Positions 7,892 to 14,002 of a stretch of 26,385 nucleotides of DNA are shown here, piece by piece (the stretch's first letter is position 1; every line of letters starts with the position of its first letter). Source of the DNA: JAGXIT01 sp049293335. GTDB lineage: Bacteria; Patescibacteriota; Saccharimonadia; Saccharimonadales; UBA4665. Made by a program: the position numbers and the translations under genes. The notes under the pieces are model-generated. The model was given only the letters and a program-made list of their open reading frames with translations. It ran no database searches and was not told the DNA's origin. The stretch spans positions 1-26,385 of the forward strand of contig JBATSO010000016.1 in NCBI GenBank assembly GCA_049293335.1, given 5' to 3'.

Positions 7892-7920
7892 AGTGTACGC
7901 TCGAGCACATATAGTGTCAA
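7892..7920 (-). promoter_or_regulatory. Sigma-70-like promoter of the argG operon
   Basis: On the minus strand, TTGACA (7920-7915), a 17-bp spacer and TACACT (7897-7892) form a near-consensus housekeeping promoter. The predicted start near 7885 gives a leader of about 69 nt carrying a small hairpin (AGATTT...AAATCT) and an AAGGAGT site. This differs from the leaderless modules elsewhere in the window. Confidence 0.65.
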
Positions 7921-7970
7921 GTAAAAGAAAGTCGCGCAGGGGCTGCCACCCATTCAGTTTAGTTATTACG

Positions 7971-7993
7971 AAAAAATTGTCTTCCAATTTTTT
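7971..7993 (-). terminator. Terminator after the small gene at 8011
   Basis: A perfect inverted repeat, AAAAAATTG - 5-nt loop - CAATTTTTT, begins 18 bp after the stop at 8011. On the minus strand the 3' arm ends in six T residues. Its symmetry would let it work in either direction. It separates the aspS unit from the argG promoter. Confidence 0.6.
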
Positions 7994-8010
7994 GTAAAAG
8001 TCGGCCTAAC

Positions 8011-8355
8011 CTAAGATTCAAATCGCGTATTTACTTGCGGGTCGTACAGGAAACACCCGAATGGAAGCATTATGTCTATAAGCATGTTCATGTCTTCAGA
8101 TAACATGCCGTAGCAAACGAACTCAACTAAGTGTGGCGTCATAGTAACTTGAAAAGCACCCTTGCCATCTTTTTCAAAACTCATGGAGTTGGGGCGGTCC
8201 CATTCTCTAAACTCATGTTCCAGTGTCTGTAGTATTTTGCGAACTGGTAATTCCTTAACATAGTCTAAGGAGCTACCTTTTTGTAGCATCTCATACGTAC
8301 TCTGAGCGTCATCATCCCTATTGTCTTGATTCCAAAAAACAAGCGAATAGCTCAT
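8011..8355 (-). CDS. Small soluble protein of unknown function
   Basis: A 114-residue acidic protein beginning MSYSLVFWNQ. I do not recognise a domain; the opening recalls short hypothetical proteins that start MSYDLxFW, some of which lie near toxin or immunity genes, but this is a weak resemblance. It has no signal peptide or membrane segment. The start is well supported: AAGGAGG lies about 7 nt before the ATG. The gene begins 13 bp after the aspS stop on the same strand, so the two are probably co-transcribed, and a terminator follows at 7971-7993. Confidence 0.7.
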   Translation of the reverse strand: MSYSLVFWNQDNRDDDAQSTYEMLQKGSSLDYVKELPVRKILQTLEHEFREWDRPNSMSFEKDGKGAFQVTMTPHLVEFVCYGMLSEDMNMLIDIMLPFGCFLYDPQVNTRFES

Positions 8356-8368
8356 ATATTGTACCTCC

Positions 8369-10126
8369 TTAGTAGTTAATGCTTATGGCGAGTTCTTTTA
8401 ATTGAGCTTCGTCAACGACACTTGGGGAATTCATCATGACGTCTAGGCCGCTGCCGTTTTTGGGGAAAGCCACGATTTCGCGAATGTTTTCCTCACCCAT
8501 CAGTATCATGAATAACCGATCAAGCCCAAACGCACAGCCTGCGTGTGGTGGTGCACCGTATTTGAAAGCGTTTAGCATAGCACCGAATTTTTCCTCTACA
8601 TAGGCTTCGTCAAACCCGAGCAGACCAAAAACTTTGTACAGTACCTCTGGATTATGATTGCGCACACCACCACTACAAATTTCATAGCCATTCGCCACCA
8701 TGTCATATTGGTCGGCTAGTATCTCAAGCTTGTTTTCGGTGGTATCGAGCGCATGTGCCCCACCTTTTGGCATGCTGAATGGGTTGTGACCAAAGTCCAT
8801 TTTGCCCGTTTTTTCGTCTTGTTCATAAAATGGAAAATCGATAACCCAGCACAGTGCAATTACATTTGGATCCTTCAACTTAAAGTGATCGGCAAAACTA
8901 GTTCGCAGCTTCCCGAGCACCTTATTAACGACCTGGCGCACATCGGCCCCAAAGAACACGGCGTCACCGTCCTCCGCCTGGGTTCGTGATTTAACTTCGG
9001 CCAGTTCCGTCTCATTCATAAATTTGGCAATAGGCGACTGCACTTCCCGGTCTTTATACGTCAGGTACGCCAGTCCGCCCGCACCTTCATTTTTTGCAAT
9101 GTCGGTGAATATATCTATTTGCGAACGACTAAGCCCGGCGCCGCCCTTCACGCAAACAGCCTTAACAGCACCACCGCCAGCCACTGCGTTTTTGAAAACA
9201 CCAAATTCGGAGTCTGCAAACACATCGCTCAGTTCTATAAGCTTCATACCAAACCGCAGGTCAGGCTTGTCGGAACCATATGTTTCCATGGCTTCTATGT
9301 AGGGGATTCTGGGCACATCGTTATTCAAAAGTTTTTTACCCGCAAAGTCGGTTACCAAGCTTTTGATAAGCGGTTCAAATGTTGAGCGGACTTCTTCGCC
9401 GTCTTCGACAAAGCTCATTTCGGCGTCGAGCTGATAAAATTCGCCGTACAGTCTATCTGCCCGCGGGTCTTCATCGCGAAAACATGCTGCCATTTGGTAG
9501 TACCGCGGCACGCCACCAACCATCAGTAGCTGCTTAAACTGTTGTGGCGCCTGAGGCAACGCGTAGAACTTGCCAGGGTGTATACGCGAAGGAATTAGGA
9601 AGTCGCGGGCGCCTTCGGGGCTACTATTTGCCAAAATTGGCGTTGCAACCTCGGTAAACCCCTGTGACTCAACATAATTGCGCATAAATTGATAATATTC
9701 AGACCGCTTTTTGAGCATGTGCTGCATTTTGGGGCGGCGCAGGTCGAGGTAACGGTATTTTAAGCGCAGGTCTTCGTTGGCCTGTGCCTCGGCAAATGGT
9801 TGAATAGGCAAAGTTTCGGCCTTGTTTAGCACACGTATGTTTTCAACGCGTAGTTCTATGCTGCCTGTTTCAAGATTTGGGTTGCGCAAGGCTTCGTCGC
9901 GTTCGGCCACCACACCAGTGGCAGCAATCACAAATTCGTCTCGTAAGCCCTCGGCAGTTTTAAACGCCTCCGCCACTTCGGGGTTAATAATAAGCTGCAG
10001 CAAGCCCGTGTGGTCACGCAGGTCAATAAAAATCAGGCCACCGTGGTCACGCCGCGACTGTACCCAGCCCATGGCCGTAATGGTTTGCCCAATTGTTTTG
10101 GTTGCTTCTGTTGCAAGTGTTCGCAT
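8369..10126 (-). CDS. aspS: Aspartyl-tRNA synthetase (AspRS)
   Basis: A 585-residue class II synthetase that charges tRNA-Asp with aspartate. The N-terminal OB-fold anticodon-binding domain includes GWVQSRRDHGGLIFIDLRD. The catalytic core has motif 2 FRDEDPRADR and motif 3 GCAFGLDRLFMIL. Between them lies the bacterial GAD insertion (near residues 290-370, with VKAVCVKGGAGLSRSQID). Its length is normal for bacterial AspRS. Motif 2 continues LYGEFYQLDAEMSF rather than the common RQPEFTQIDxE, a variation I associate with CPR-type sequences from memory. AAGGA precedes the ATG by 7 nt and lies partly in a stable leader helix (see the leader feature). No gatCAB genes are in view, so discriminating versus non-discriminating charging cannot be judged. 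Confidence 0.95.
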   Translation of the reverse strand: MRTLATEATKTIGQTITAMGWVQSRRDHGGLIFIDLRDHTGLLQLIINPEVAEAFKTAEGLRDEFVIAATGVVAERDEALRNPNLETGSIELRVENIRVLNKAETLPIQPFAEAQANEDLRLKYRYLDLRRPKMQHMLKKRSEYYQFMRNYVESQGFTEVATPILANSSPEGARDFLIPSRIHPGKFYALPQAPQQFKQLLMVGGVPRYYQMAACFRDEDPRADRLYGEFYQLDAEMSFVEDGEEVRSTFEPLIKSLVTDFAGKKLLNNDVPRIPYIEAMETYGSDKPDLRFGMKLIELSDVFADSEFGVFKNAVAGGGAVKAVCVKGGAGLSRSQIDIFTDIAKNEGAGGLAYLTYKDREVQSPIAKFMNETELAEVKSRTQAEDGDAVFFGADVRQVVNKVLGKLRTSFADHFKLKDPNVIALCWVIDFPFYEQDEKTGKMDFGHNPFSMPKGGAHALDTTENKLEILADQYDMVANGYEICSGGVRNHNPEVLYKVFGLLGFDEAYVEEKFGAMLNAFKYGAPPHAGCAFGLDRLFMILMGEENIREIVAFPKNGSGLDVMMNSPSVVDEAQLKELAISINY

Positions 10127-10216
10127 TATAAATCCTTCACTTTGTTAAGTGGCTTTCGAGGGGTTGGGTACGTAGCTGCCGCGCCTTTAGGCTAACTACC
10201 AACCCTCGGATTTATA
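10127..10216 (-). promoter_or_regulatory. aspS leader RNA folding as a three-way junction over the ribosome binding site
   Basis: In the minus-strand RNA, helix P1 pairs UAUAAAUCC (10216-10208) with GGAUUUAUA (10135-10127). P2 pairs CGAGGGUUGG (10208-10199) with CCAACCCCUCG (10167-10157) with one bulge and carries an inner imperfect stem. P3 is CACUU-loop-AAGUG (10151-10138). P1 ends directly at the aspS ATG and covers part of the AAGGA site. This geometry suggests translational control by a protein, tRNA or ligand. I see no T-box motif or Asp anticodon loop, so the class is unassigned. Confidence 0.5.
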
Positions 10217-10282
10217 TCTCTCAACACACGATGTTTCATGGCTGATATTTTACCACCTTTCGCCCCAAACACCCTAAAAACT

Positions 10283-10312
10283 TCTCACTTTCCGTGCGGC
10301 CGTACATAAAGT
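10283..10312. promoter_or_regulatory. Palindromic element upstream of the PaaX/Cas2-like gene (putative operator)
   Basis: A 30-bp dyad, with outer arms TCACTTT and AAAGTGA around the core GTGCGGCCGTAC, overlaps the promoter region just before the -10 of the gene at 10327. A related element with core GTACGGCCGTAC lies just after the same gene. The position suits an operator for the encoded protein. Confidence 0.45.
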
Positions 10313-10320
10313 GATACAAT
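10312..10320 (+). promoter_or_regulatory. Extended -10 of the PaaX/Cas2-like gene (predicted leaderless)
   Basis: TGATACAAT is followed by six bases and then GTG at 10327, in frame with the long ORF. The standard 6-nt spacing is the main reason to accept the GTG start. Confidence 0.55.
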
Positions 10321-10326
10321 AATTTT

Positions 10327-10818
10327 GTGAAACATGACTACAGCTCTGCCAAACATCCTGCAATGATTTTTATGCTCCGCGGACTCATCCCCTACACCGA
10401 AGAGAATGTACTTCTTTCGTTCAAGCCCAGCACCTTCTTCTATGAAATGTCGCGCGTTTCTGGCCATAGCGAAGCGGCTCTGCGCAATGCCTACTACCGC
10501 GCACGCAAGCAGGATTTGCTTTCGGGCGATAAAGTGCCAAAACTGACCGAAAAAGGCATGCGTAAACTGCAACCCTATACTGCGAAAAAGCTAGGCACAG
10601 ATGCCCGACTAATCGTCATTTTTGATATACCCGAGTATCGTTTGACGGTACGAAACTCATTTCGACGGCTTTTGCAAAGCCTAGACTTCACAATGGTTCA
10701 ACAAAGCGTATGGATGAGTAATACAGATCACCGAAAAACCCTCATCCAAGCGGTAAAAGAGTTCAACCTAGAGGGTTGCGTTGAAATCCATGAAAGCCTT
10801 CGCCTCTTCCCAAAATAA
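10327..10818 (+). CDS. Stand-alone PaaX-like / Cas2-like protein (HTH plus ferredoxin-like domain)
   Basis: 163 residues. Residues about 15-85 resemble the PaaX N-terminal winged helix (SEAALRNAYYRARKQDLL ... LTEKGMRKL). Residues 92-163 look like the Cas2/PaaX-C ferredoxin fold: RLIVIFDIPE with Asp100 at the Cas2 metal-site position, then RRLLQSLDFTMVQQSVWM and CVEIHESLRLF. Automatic pipelines often call such proteins Cas2, but no repeats, cas1 or other cas genes are present. A transcriptional regulator or an independent nucleic-acid-binding protein is more likely. It starts with GTG on a probably leaderless mRNA. Similar palindromes flank it on both sides, consistent with autoregulation. Nuclease activity is not established. 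Confidence 0.75.
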   Translation: MKHDYSSAKHPAMIFMLRGLIPYTEENVLLSFKPSTFFYEMSRVSGHSEAALRNAYYRARKQDLLSGDKVPKLTEKGMRKLQPYTAKKLGTDARLIVIFDIPEYRLTVRNSFRRLLQSLDFTMVQQSVWMSNTDHRKTLIQAVKEFNLEGCVEIHESLRLFPK

Positions 10819-10822
10819 TCTC

Positions 10823-10856
10823 ATTTTTCGTACGGCCGTACTATATTTGAGAATGT
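10823..10856. promoter_or_regulatory. Second palindromic element, downstream of the PaaX/Cas2-like gene
   Basis: A perfect 12-bp palindrome GTACGGCCGTAC is framed by TCTCA and TGAGA arms, 5 bp after the TAA of the gene. It matches the upstream dyad (CTCAYTTTYCGTRCGGCCGTAC). It has no T-run, so it is a poor intrinsic terminator. It lies between convergent genes. Confidence 0.45.
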
Positions 10857-10875
10857 TCTTAGGGCGATGCGTGAA

Positions 10876-11919
10876 CTATTCAGTGGTTACAGGAGCGTGG
10901 GACTTTTCGGTGGCAGCGTGGTCTTTTTTGGCGGCTGCGGCTGCGACGGCACGGAGGTCATCGTAGCGGTCAAACTCGTCTACAATCAGTTTGCCGATTA
11001 CCCGTTCCAAAACATCTTCGATGGTAATAATGCCCACATACTCTTCAAAGCTATTGACCACGATAAACAAATGCTGCTTGGTTTTTATAAAAGCCTGGAG
11101 TGTTTGGTACAGCGTAAAGTCCTCGTGCACATACGTTACCTTGCTGCGCATAATATCGCGGACGCTGCCCGACTGCTTGCTGGCTACCAGGTCGTGTAGG
11201 TACAGAACTCCAACAATTGCGTCTTTTTTGCCCTCGTACACGGGGAACCGACTGTGCCCGCTGGCGTGCAGCTCGCCCATCAAAACTGGCCCCACACTTT
11301 CCTCCACAGACACCGACACGACCACCCGTTTCGGCACCAGGGCATCGGCCACAGTTTTGTCACCGAAGGTCAGGGCATGCGAAAGTAGGTCAATTTCGCC
11401 CGGTGCAATTCGGTTGTCTGGCTGGGCTTTTTGCTGTTCGAGCAGCGTAACAATATCTTCTTTTTCGTACATTCCGCTGTGCAGTCGCAACGGGAACAGC
11501 CGCCGAACCAACCGAGAAAACTTGTCTATAAGGGGGTGGCTTCGCTCTAACACCCAGGCGAGCACAGGCGATAAGCGCGATGCGAGCCACAAGGAAGCCT
11601 TGCTAGAACCACCCTTAGACTCTACAAACAATGCCCCACCAATGGCGATCATAATTAAAACAGGCAGCGCCAGCCACGCCTCGAGCGCCCGCGTCATACA
11701 TACAAACGCCCCATATGAACTTAGTAGAACAATTCCTGCAAGTAGTAGTTTAGTATTTAAGCCGTACGACACCGACCTATATAATAGTGCGGCAATATCA
11801 TCACCGCCACGCGCCCGTCGTTTGAGTTCCTTTGGTGCAATGCCCGCAAAAGTACGGTAAAGCGCGGCTGCCACAATTGCCAAAACGCTGCACAGCATTC
11901 CTAAAATAAAATACGTCAT
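10876..11919 (-). CDS. CNNM/CorC-type membrane protein with a CBS pair
   Basis: About 347 residues. The N-terminal third has three or so membrane helices, as in DUF21/CNNM proteins (near 5-25, 58-75, 85-102). A CBS pair follows: VADALVPKRVVVSVSVEESVGPVLMGEL with RFPVYEGKKDAIVGVLYLHDL, and VTYVHEDFTLYQTLQAFIK with FIVVNSFEEYVGIITIEDVLERVIG, the typical 'D..E.I.G' end. It ends in an Ala/Lys-rich tail, with no CorC/HlyC ion-transport C-terminal domain. Family members act in magnesium or cobalt handling. A TTG at 11928 extends the frame, but TATAAT at 11936-11931 places the transcript start near 11924, so ATG 11919 is the better start. Confidence 0.85.
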   Translation of the reverse strand: MTYFILGMLCSVLAIVAAALYRTFAGIAPKELKRRARGGDDIAALLYRSVSYGLNTKLLLAGIVLLSSYGAFVCMTRALEAWLALPVLIMIAIGGALFVESKGGSSKASLWLASRLSPVLAWVLERSHPLIDKFSRLVRRLFPLRLHSGMYEKEDIVTLLEQQKAQPDNRIAPGEIDLLSHALTFGDKTVADALVPKRVVVSVSVEESVGPVLMGELHASGHSRFPVYEGKKDAIVGVLYLHDLVASKQSGSVRDIMRSKVTYVHEDFTLYQTLQAFIKTKQHLFIVVNSFEEYVGIITIEDVLERVIGKLIVDEFDRYDDLRAVAAAAAKKDHAATEKSHAPVTTE

Positions 11920-11930
11920 ACTATTCAAGG

Positions 11931-11936
11931 ATTATA
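11931..11936 (-). promoter_or_regulatory. -10 element of the CBS-protein gene
   Basis: The minus strand has a consensus TATAAT 11 nt before ATG 11919. The predicted transcript start is about 5 nt upstream of the ATG, an almost leaderless message that excludes the TTG at 11928. Confidence 0.5.
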
Positions 11937-12015
11937 GCGCATTCTGCACTTAACAGCGCATGTTAACGGCGTATATGCTACCATAGATACTATTATAGTG
12001 TGAGGGAGTTTACAT

Positions 12016-12684
12016 ATGGATAAGCGTTTTTGGGGAGTTATTGGAGTCATCGTCTTACTTTTTGGTGGGGCAATTTTTATGAACAATCGGCAATCTGCTG
12101 CACCCGTTGTCGGCGTAACACAACATTACATGGGTAATCTTCAAAGCAAAGTAACCCTTACAGAGTACGGTGACTACCAGTGCCCTGCCTGTAGCTCGTT
12201 TTTTCCAACCGTCCAAAGCGTGAAGCAAAAATACGAATCGACCGTTCGATTCCAGTTTAGAAACTTACCGCTTACCTCCCTGCACCCGAACGCATATGCG
12301 GGCGCTCGCGCGGCCGAAGCGGCCGACTTACAAGGCAAGTTCTGGGAAATGCACGATGCTATTTATGAAAACCAAGATCCTCGGGGACAATCGGGTTGGG
12401 TAGTTTCAAAAGACCCCCTCAGCGAATACTTCGTAAAGTTTGCGACCTCATTAGGGCTTAATATTGAGAAGTTTAAAAAAGATTTTGCGAGCGCTACAGT
12501 AAACACACGTATCAATGCCGACTTAGACGCCTTTAAGGCCACTAAAGAGCCGCTCTCGACTCCAACATTTTTTATTAACGACAAAAAGGTTGATAGTAAA
12601 AAACTACTCGACGACAAGGGTCAGCCAAGCGTTGAAAAGTTTAGCAAAGTACTCGACGACGCCCTCGCCGCCCAAAATAAATAA
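12016..12684 (+). CDS. DsbA/DsbG-like thioredoxin-fold oxidoreductase, membrane-anchored
   Basis: A 222-residue protein with one N-terminal membrane segment (residues 6-22) and an extracytoplasmic thioredoxin-like domain. The active site is C56-P-A-C59 in EYGDYQCPACSSFF. The cis-Pro loop is STPTFFIN near residues 180-187. The helical insertion (GARAAEAADLQGKFWEMHDAIYENQ) is typical of the DsbA / thioredoxin_4 family. It should make or rearrange disulfides in exported proteins, which suits the Cys-bearing surface proteins nearby. GAGGGAG lies 7 nt before the ATG. Convergent with the 30-codon ORF; they share a bidirectional terminator. Confidence 0.9.
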   Translation: MDKRFWGVIGVIVLLFGGAIFMNNRQSAAPVVGVTQHYMGNLQSKVTLTEYGDYQCPACSSFFPTVQSVKQKYESTVRFQFRNLPLTSLHPNAYAGARAAEAADLQGKFWEMHDAIYENQDPRGQSGWVVSKDPLSEYFVKFATSLGLNIEKFKKDFASATVNTRINADLDAFKATKEPLSTPTFFINDKKVDSKKLLDDKGQPSVEKFSKVLDDALAAQNK

Positions 12685-12742
12685 GAGACGTTACCTGTCG
12701 CCAGCGTAAGATGCACCAGATTGTACGTGTTGTGAGAGGTTT

Positions 12743-12763
12743 GTGAGAGGTTAGACCTCGCAC
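12743..12763 (+). repeat. Tandem 11-bp repeat with a competing hairpin in the dsbA-like 3' region
   Basis: TGTGAGAGGTT occurs twice in tandem (12731-12741 and 12742-12752). The second copy can pair with CCTCGCAC (12756-12763) to form an 8-bp stem with one mismatch; the first copy could compete for the same partner. Nothing else is recognisable between the dsbA-like stop and the terminator. Confidence 0.35.
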
Positions 12764-12782
12764 ATGTAGGACCAATAAAACC

Positions 12783-12810
12783 AAAAGGAGGGTTCAACCC
12801 CTCCTTTTTT
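12783..12810. terminator. Strong bidirectional intrinsic terminator
   Basis: AAAAGGAGGG - loop - CCCTCCTTTT followed by a six-T run on the plus strand; the A-run provides T residues on the minus strand. It can end both the dsbA-like transcript and the convergent 30-codon ORF, whose TAA overlaps its T-run. Confidence 0.85.
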
Positions 12811-12901
12811 AGTAGTGTATGTACTGTTGCCAGCCTGGTCGACGAACGCGCACGCTCACCAACGCAGGCGTATCGTGGGTTAGTTTGATTGGTATAGACA
12901 T
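12809..12901 (-). CDS. Predicted 30-residue small protein
   Basis: An ATG at 12901 opens 30 codons, beginning MSIPIKLTHD and ending RRPGWQQYIHY. It is too short for usual gene finders, but it has an AGGAGG site 4-5 nt upstream and an intrinsic terminator at its stop. The product is basic, with no membrane segment. I know no family for it. The 190 bp between it and nadD, plus the dsbA 3' region, otherwise hold no gene: only a tandem repeat, a near-repeat GTAAGATGYACCA (12706-12718, 12995-13007) and A/T-rich DNA. It could be a leader or a regulatory RNA instead. Confidence 0.5.
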   Translation of the reverse strand: MSIPIKLTHDTPALVSVRVRRPGWQQYIHY

Positions 12902-13092
12902 AGATCCTCCTAAACTATGCACCGCAGCCTCGCATCAACGGATAGTAGTGTGTCTTTTTGTAAAATATTTTTGTCTCTGGCTACGTAGACCGTAGTAAGA
13001 TGTACCAATACTATAGCAATTCGCTTATGCTGTCGTCAATGCGATTAGCGTGGTGATTTTCGCAATAGTATTTCACCGCTACAGGGGCATTC

Positions 13093-13713
13093 TTACAGAT
13101 ACAGCCATTCCTTCGTTGCATAGGCTTTAACACTCGCCAACAAGCCGTGGCCAAGGCGCCCTTCTCGAAAAGCCTGGCGCACTTTGCTAGAACTAATTTT
13201 GGGTGAATAACTTTCGATTACATAGGTCTGTCGGGGCTGAGAACACAGCTCTTTGAGCGCCTGCTCTATTTGCTGGCTGCTGTGCCGACTACGGCGACCA
13301 ACGCACAGTTCTGTAGTAGCAAAGAGCTGGTCGAGCTGGGGCCAATGCGACATACCCAGTACAACATCTGACCCACAAATAAACACCAGTGTGGCGCCCG
13401 AGAAGCGCTGCCGCAACCGAGGCAGCGTGTGAGCGACCGAAAAGGTCTTGTCCTCCACCTCCAACACTTTGAGTGTAGGGTGATGTTTTGTGGCCCGCCG
13501 CAGCATGGCTACGCGGTGGGCAAAATGGCTCACCTGGTGCTTGCCCCTTGGGCGGCGCTCTGGAATAAAATACAGCTCATCGAGCCGAGCCGCACTAGCG
13601 GCCTGTAACGCAAACGAAATATGCCCTGCATGCACAGGATCGAACGTGCCCGCATAAATGCCAATACGAGTAGGTTTTTGCTGGGATTTCGTTTTTACAG
13701 AGAAAGGTTTCAT
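13093..13713 (-). CDS. nadD: Nicotinate/nicotinamide-nucleotide adenylyltransferase (NadD-like)
   Basis: A 206-residue nucleotidyltransferase that would adenylate nicotinate mononucleotide (or NMN) to make NAD. The nucleotide-binding motif GTFDPVHAGH sits at residues 22-31. The family's second motif appears as ISSSKVR near the C-terminus, in place of the common ISSTxIR. Other segments (LYFIPERRPRGKH, FICGSDVVLGMSHWPQLDQL) also match the NadD layout. A 13-residue basic N-terminal extension precedes the core. No clear Shine-Dalgarno sequence is present; a hairpin-rich 5' region separates it from the zinc-ribbon gene upstream. NMN versus NaMN specificity is not resolved. Confidence 0.8.
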   Translation of the reverse strand: MKPFSVKTKSQQKPTRIGIYAGTFDPVHAGHISFALQAASAARLDELYFIPERRPRGKHQVSHFAHRVAMLRRATKHHPTLKVLEVEDKTFSVAHTLPRLRQRFSGATLVFICGSDVVLGMSHWPQLDQLFATTELCVGRRSRHSSQQIEQALKELCSQPRQTYVIESYSPKISSSKVRQAFREGRLGHGLLASVKAYATKEWLYL

Positions 13714-13727
13714 GTCATTTCTCGAGC

Positions 13728-13815
13728 GCCATGCCCTGGCAGCATTTACGGCTTCGCCTTATGAGACAAACCTGACGGTTTTTCTCATCGCGCGGGGCGG
13801 CGAAATGAATTCGCC
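13728..13815 (-). promoter_or_regulatory. Hairpin-rich leader of the nadD-like gene
   Basis: Two good inverted repeats lie here: ATGAGACAAACC/GGTTTTTCTCAT (13761-13788, 11 of 12 pairs, 4-nt loop) and GGCGAA/TTCGCC (13799-13815). A weaker GCCA/TGGC follows towards the start codon. Neither strong hairpin has a T-run, so a leader or RNA-stability role is more likely than termination. Confidence 0.35.
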
Positions 13816-13835
13816 AGCTTCGGCTGCTCTTTTCC

Positions 13836-13988
13836 CTAGACATCCAATGGAGCTCCCTCGCAGCATTTGGTAATGTTTTTGCAGGCCGGGCAGGCAAAAT
13901 GCCCGTGCACAGGCTCGAGCGGATAGTGCCCGCAGACTTCACAAAATAATTCTGGCGAGCATGTTTTTTTAGGCTGCGTATTTTCCAT
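13836..13988 (-). CDS. Small zinc-ribbon protein (50 residues)
   Basis: A 50-codon ORF from ATG 13988 to TAG 13836. The product carries C-x5-C-x2-C-G-H near residues 10-21, then HGHFACPACKN (C33, C36) and CC at 42-43. Two CxxC knuckles (C16/C19 and C33/C36) make a compact zinc-ribbon fold likely. The gene has its own -10 (TATACT) six bases before the ATG, immediately after the stop of the upstream gene, which strongly supports it as real despite its size. A longer overlapping frame (13715-13942) lacks such features. Its role is unknown; nucleic-acid or protein binding is typical for such ribbons. Confidence 0.7.
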   Translation of the reverse strand: MENTQPKKTCSPELFCEVCGHYPLEPVHGHFACPACKNITKCCEGAPLDV

Positions 13989-13994
13989 ATGTTC

Positions 13995-14000
13995 AGTATA
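13995..14000 (-). promoter_or_regulatory. -10 element of the zinc-ribbon gene (predicted leaderless)
   Basis: The minus strand reads TATACT, six bases (GAACAT), then ATG 13988. There is no TG extension. The hexamer starts three bases after the TAA of the large Cys-motif gene. Confidence 0.5.
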
Positions 14001-14002
14001 GC

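Noticed and set aside
10127..10216. T-box riboswitch before aspS
   Set aside because: No T-box sequence, no specifier loop and no terminator/antiterminator pair; the fold is a three-way junction ending at the start codon.
10327..10818. Calling this a CRISPR-associated Cas2 and looking for a CRISPR array
   Set aside because: No regularly spaced repeats, cas1 or effector genes occur anywhere in the window; the N-terminal winged helix favours a PaaX-like protein.
12783..12810. tRNA T-arm (GGGTTCAACCC)
   Set aside because: No acceptor, D or anticodon arms nearby; the symmetric GGAGGG/CCCTCC stem with a T-run is an intrinsic terminator.
13715..13942. 75-codon minus-strand frame
   Set aside because: Its product is low-quality and rich in Arg/Ser; the zinc-ribbon frame overlapping it has a promoter and a clear motif.
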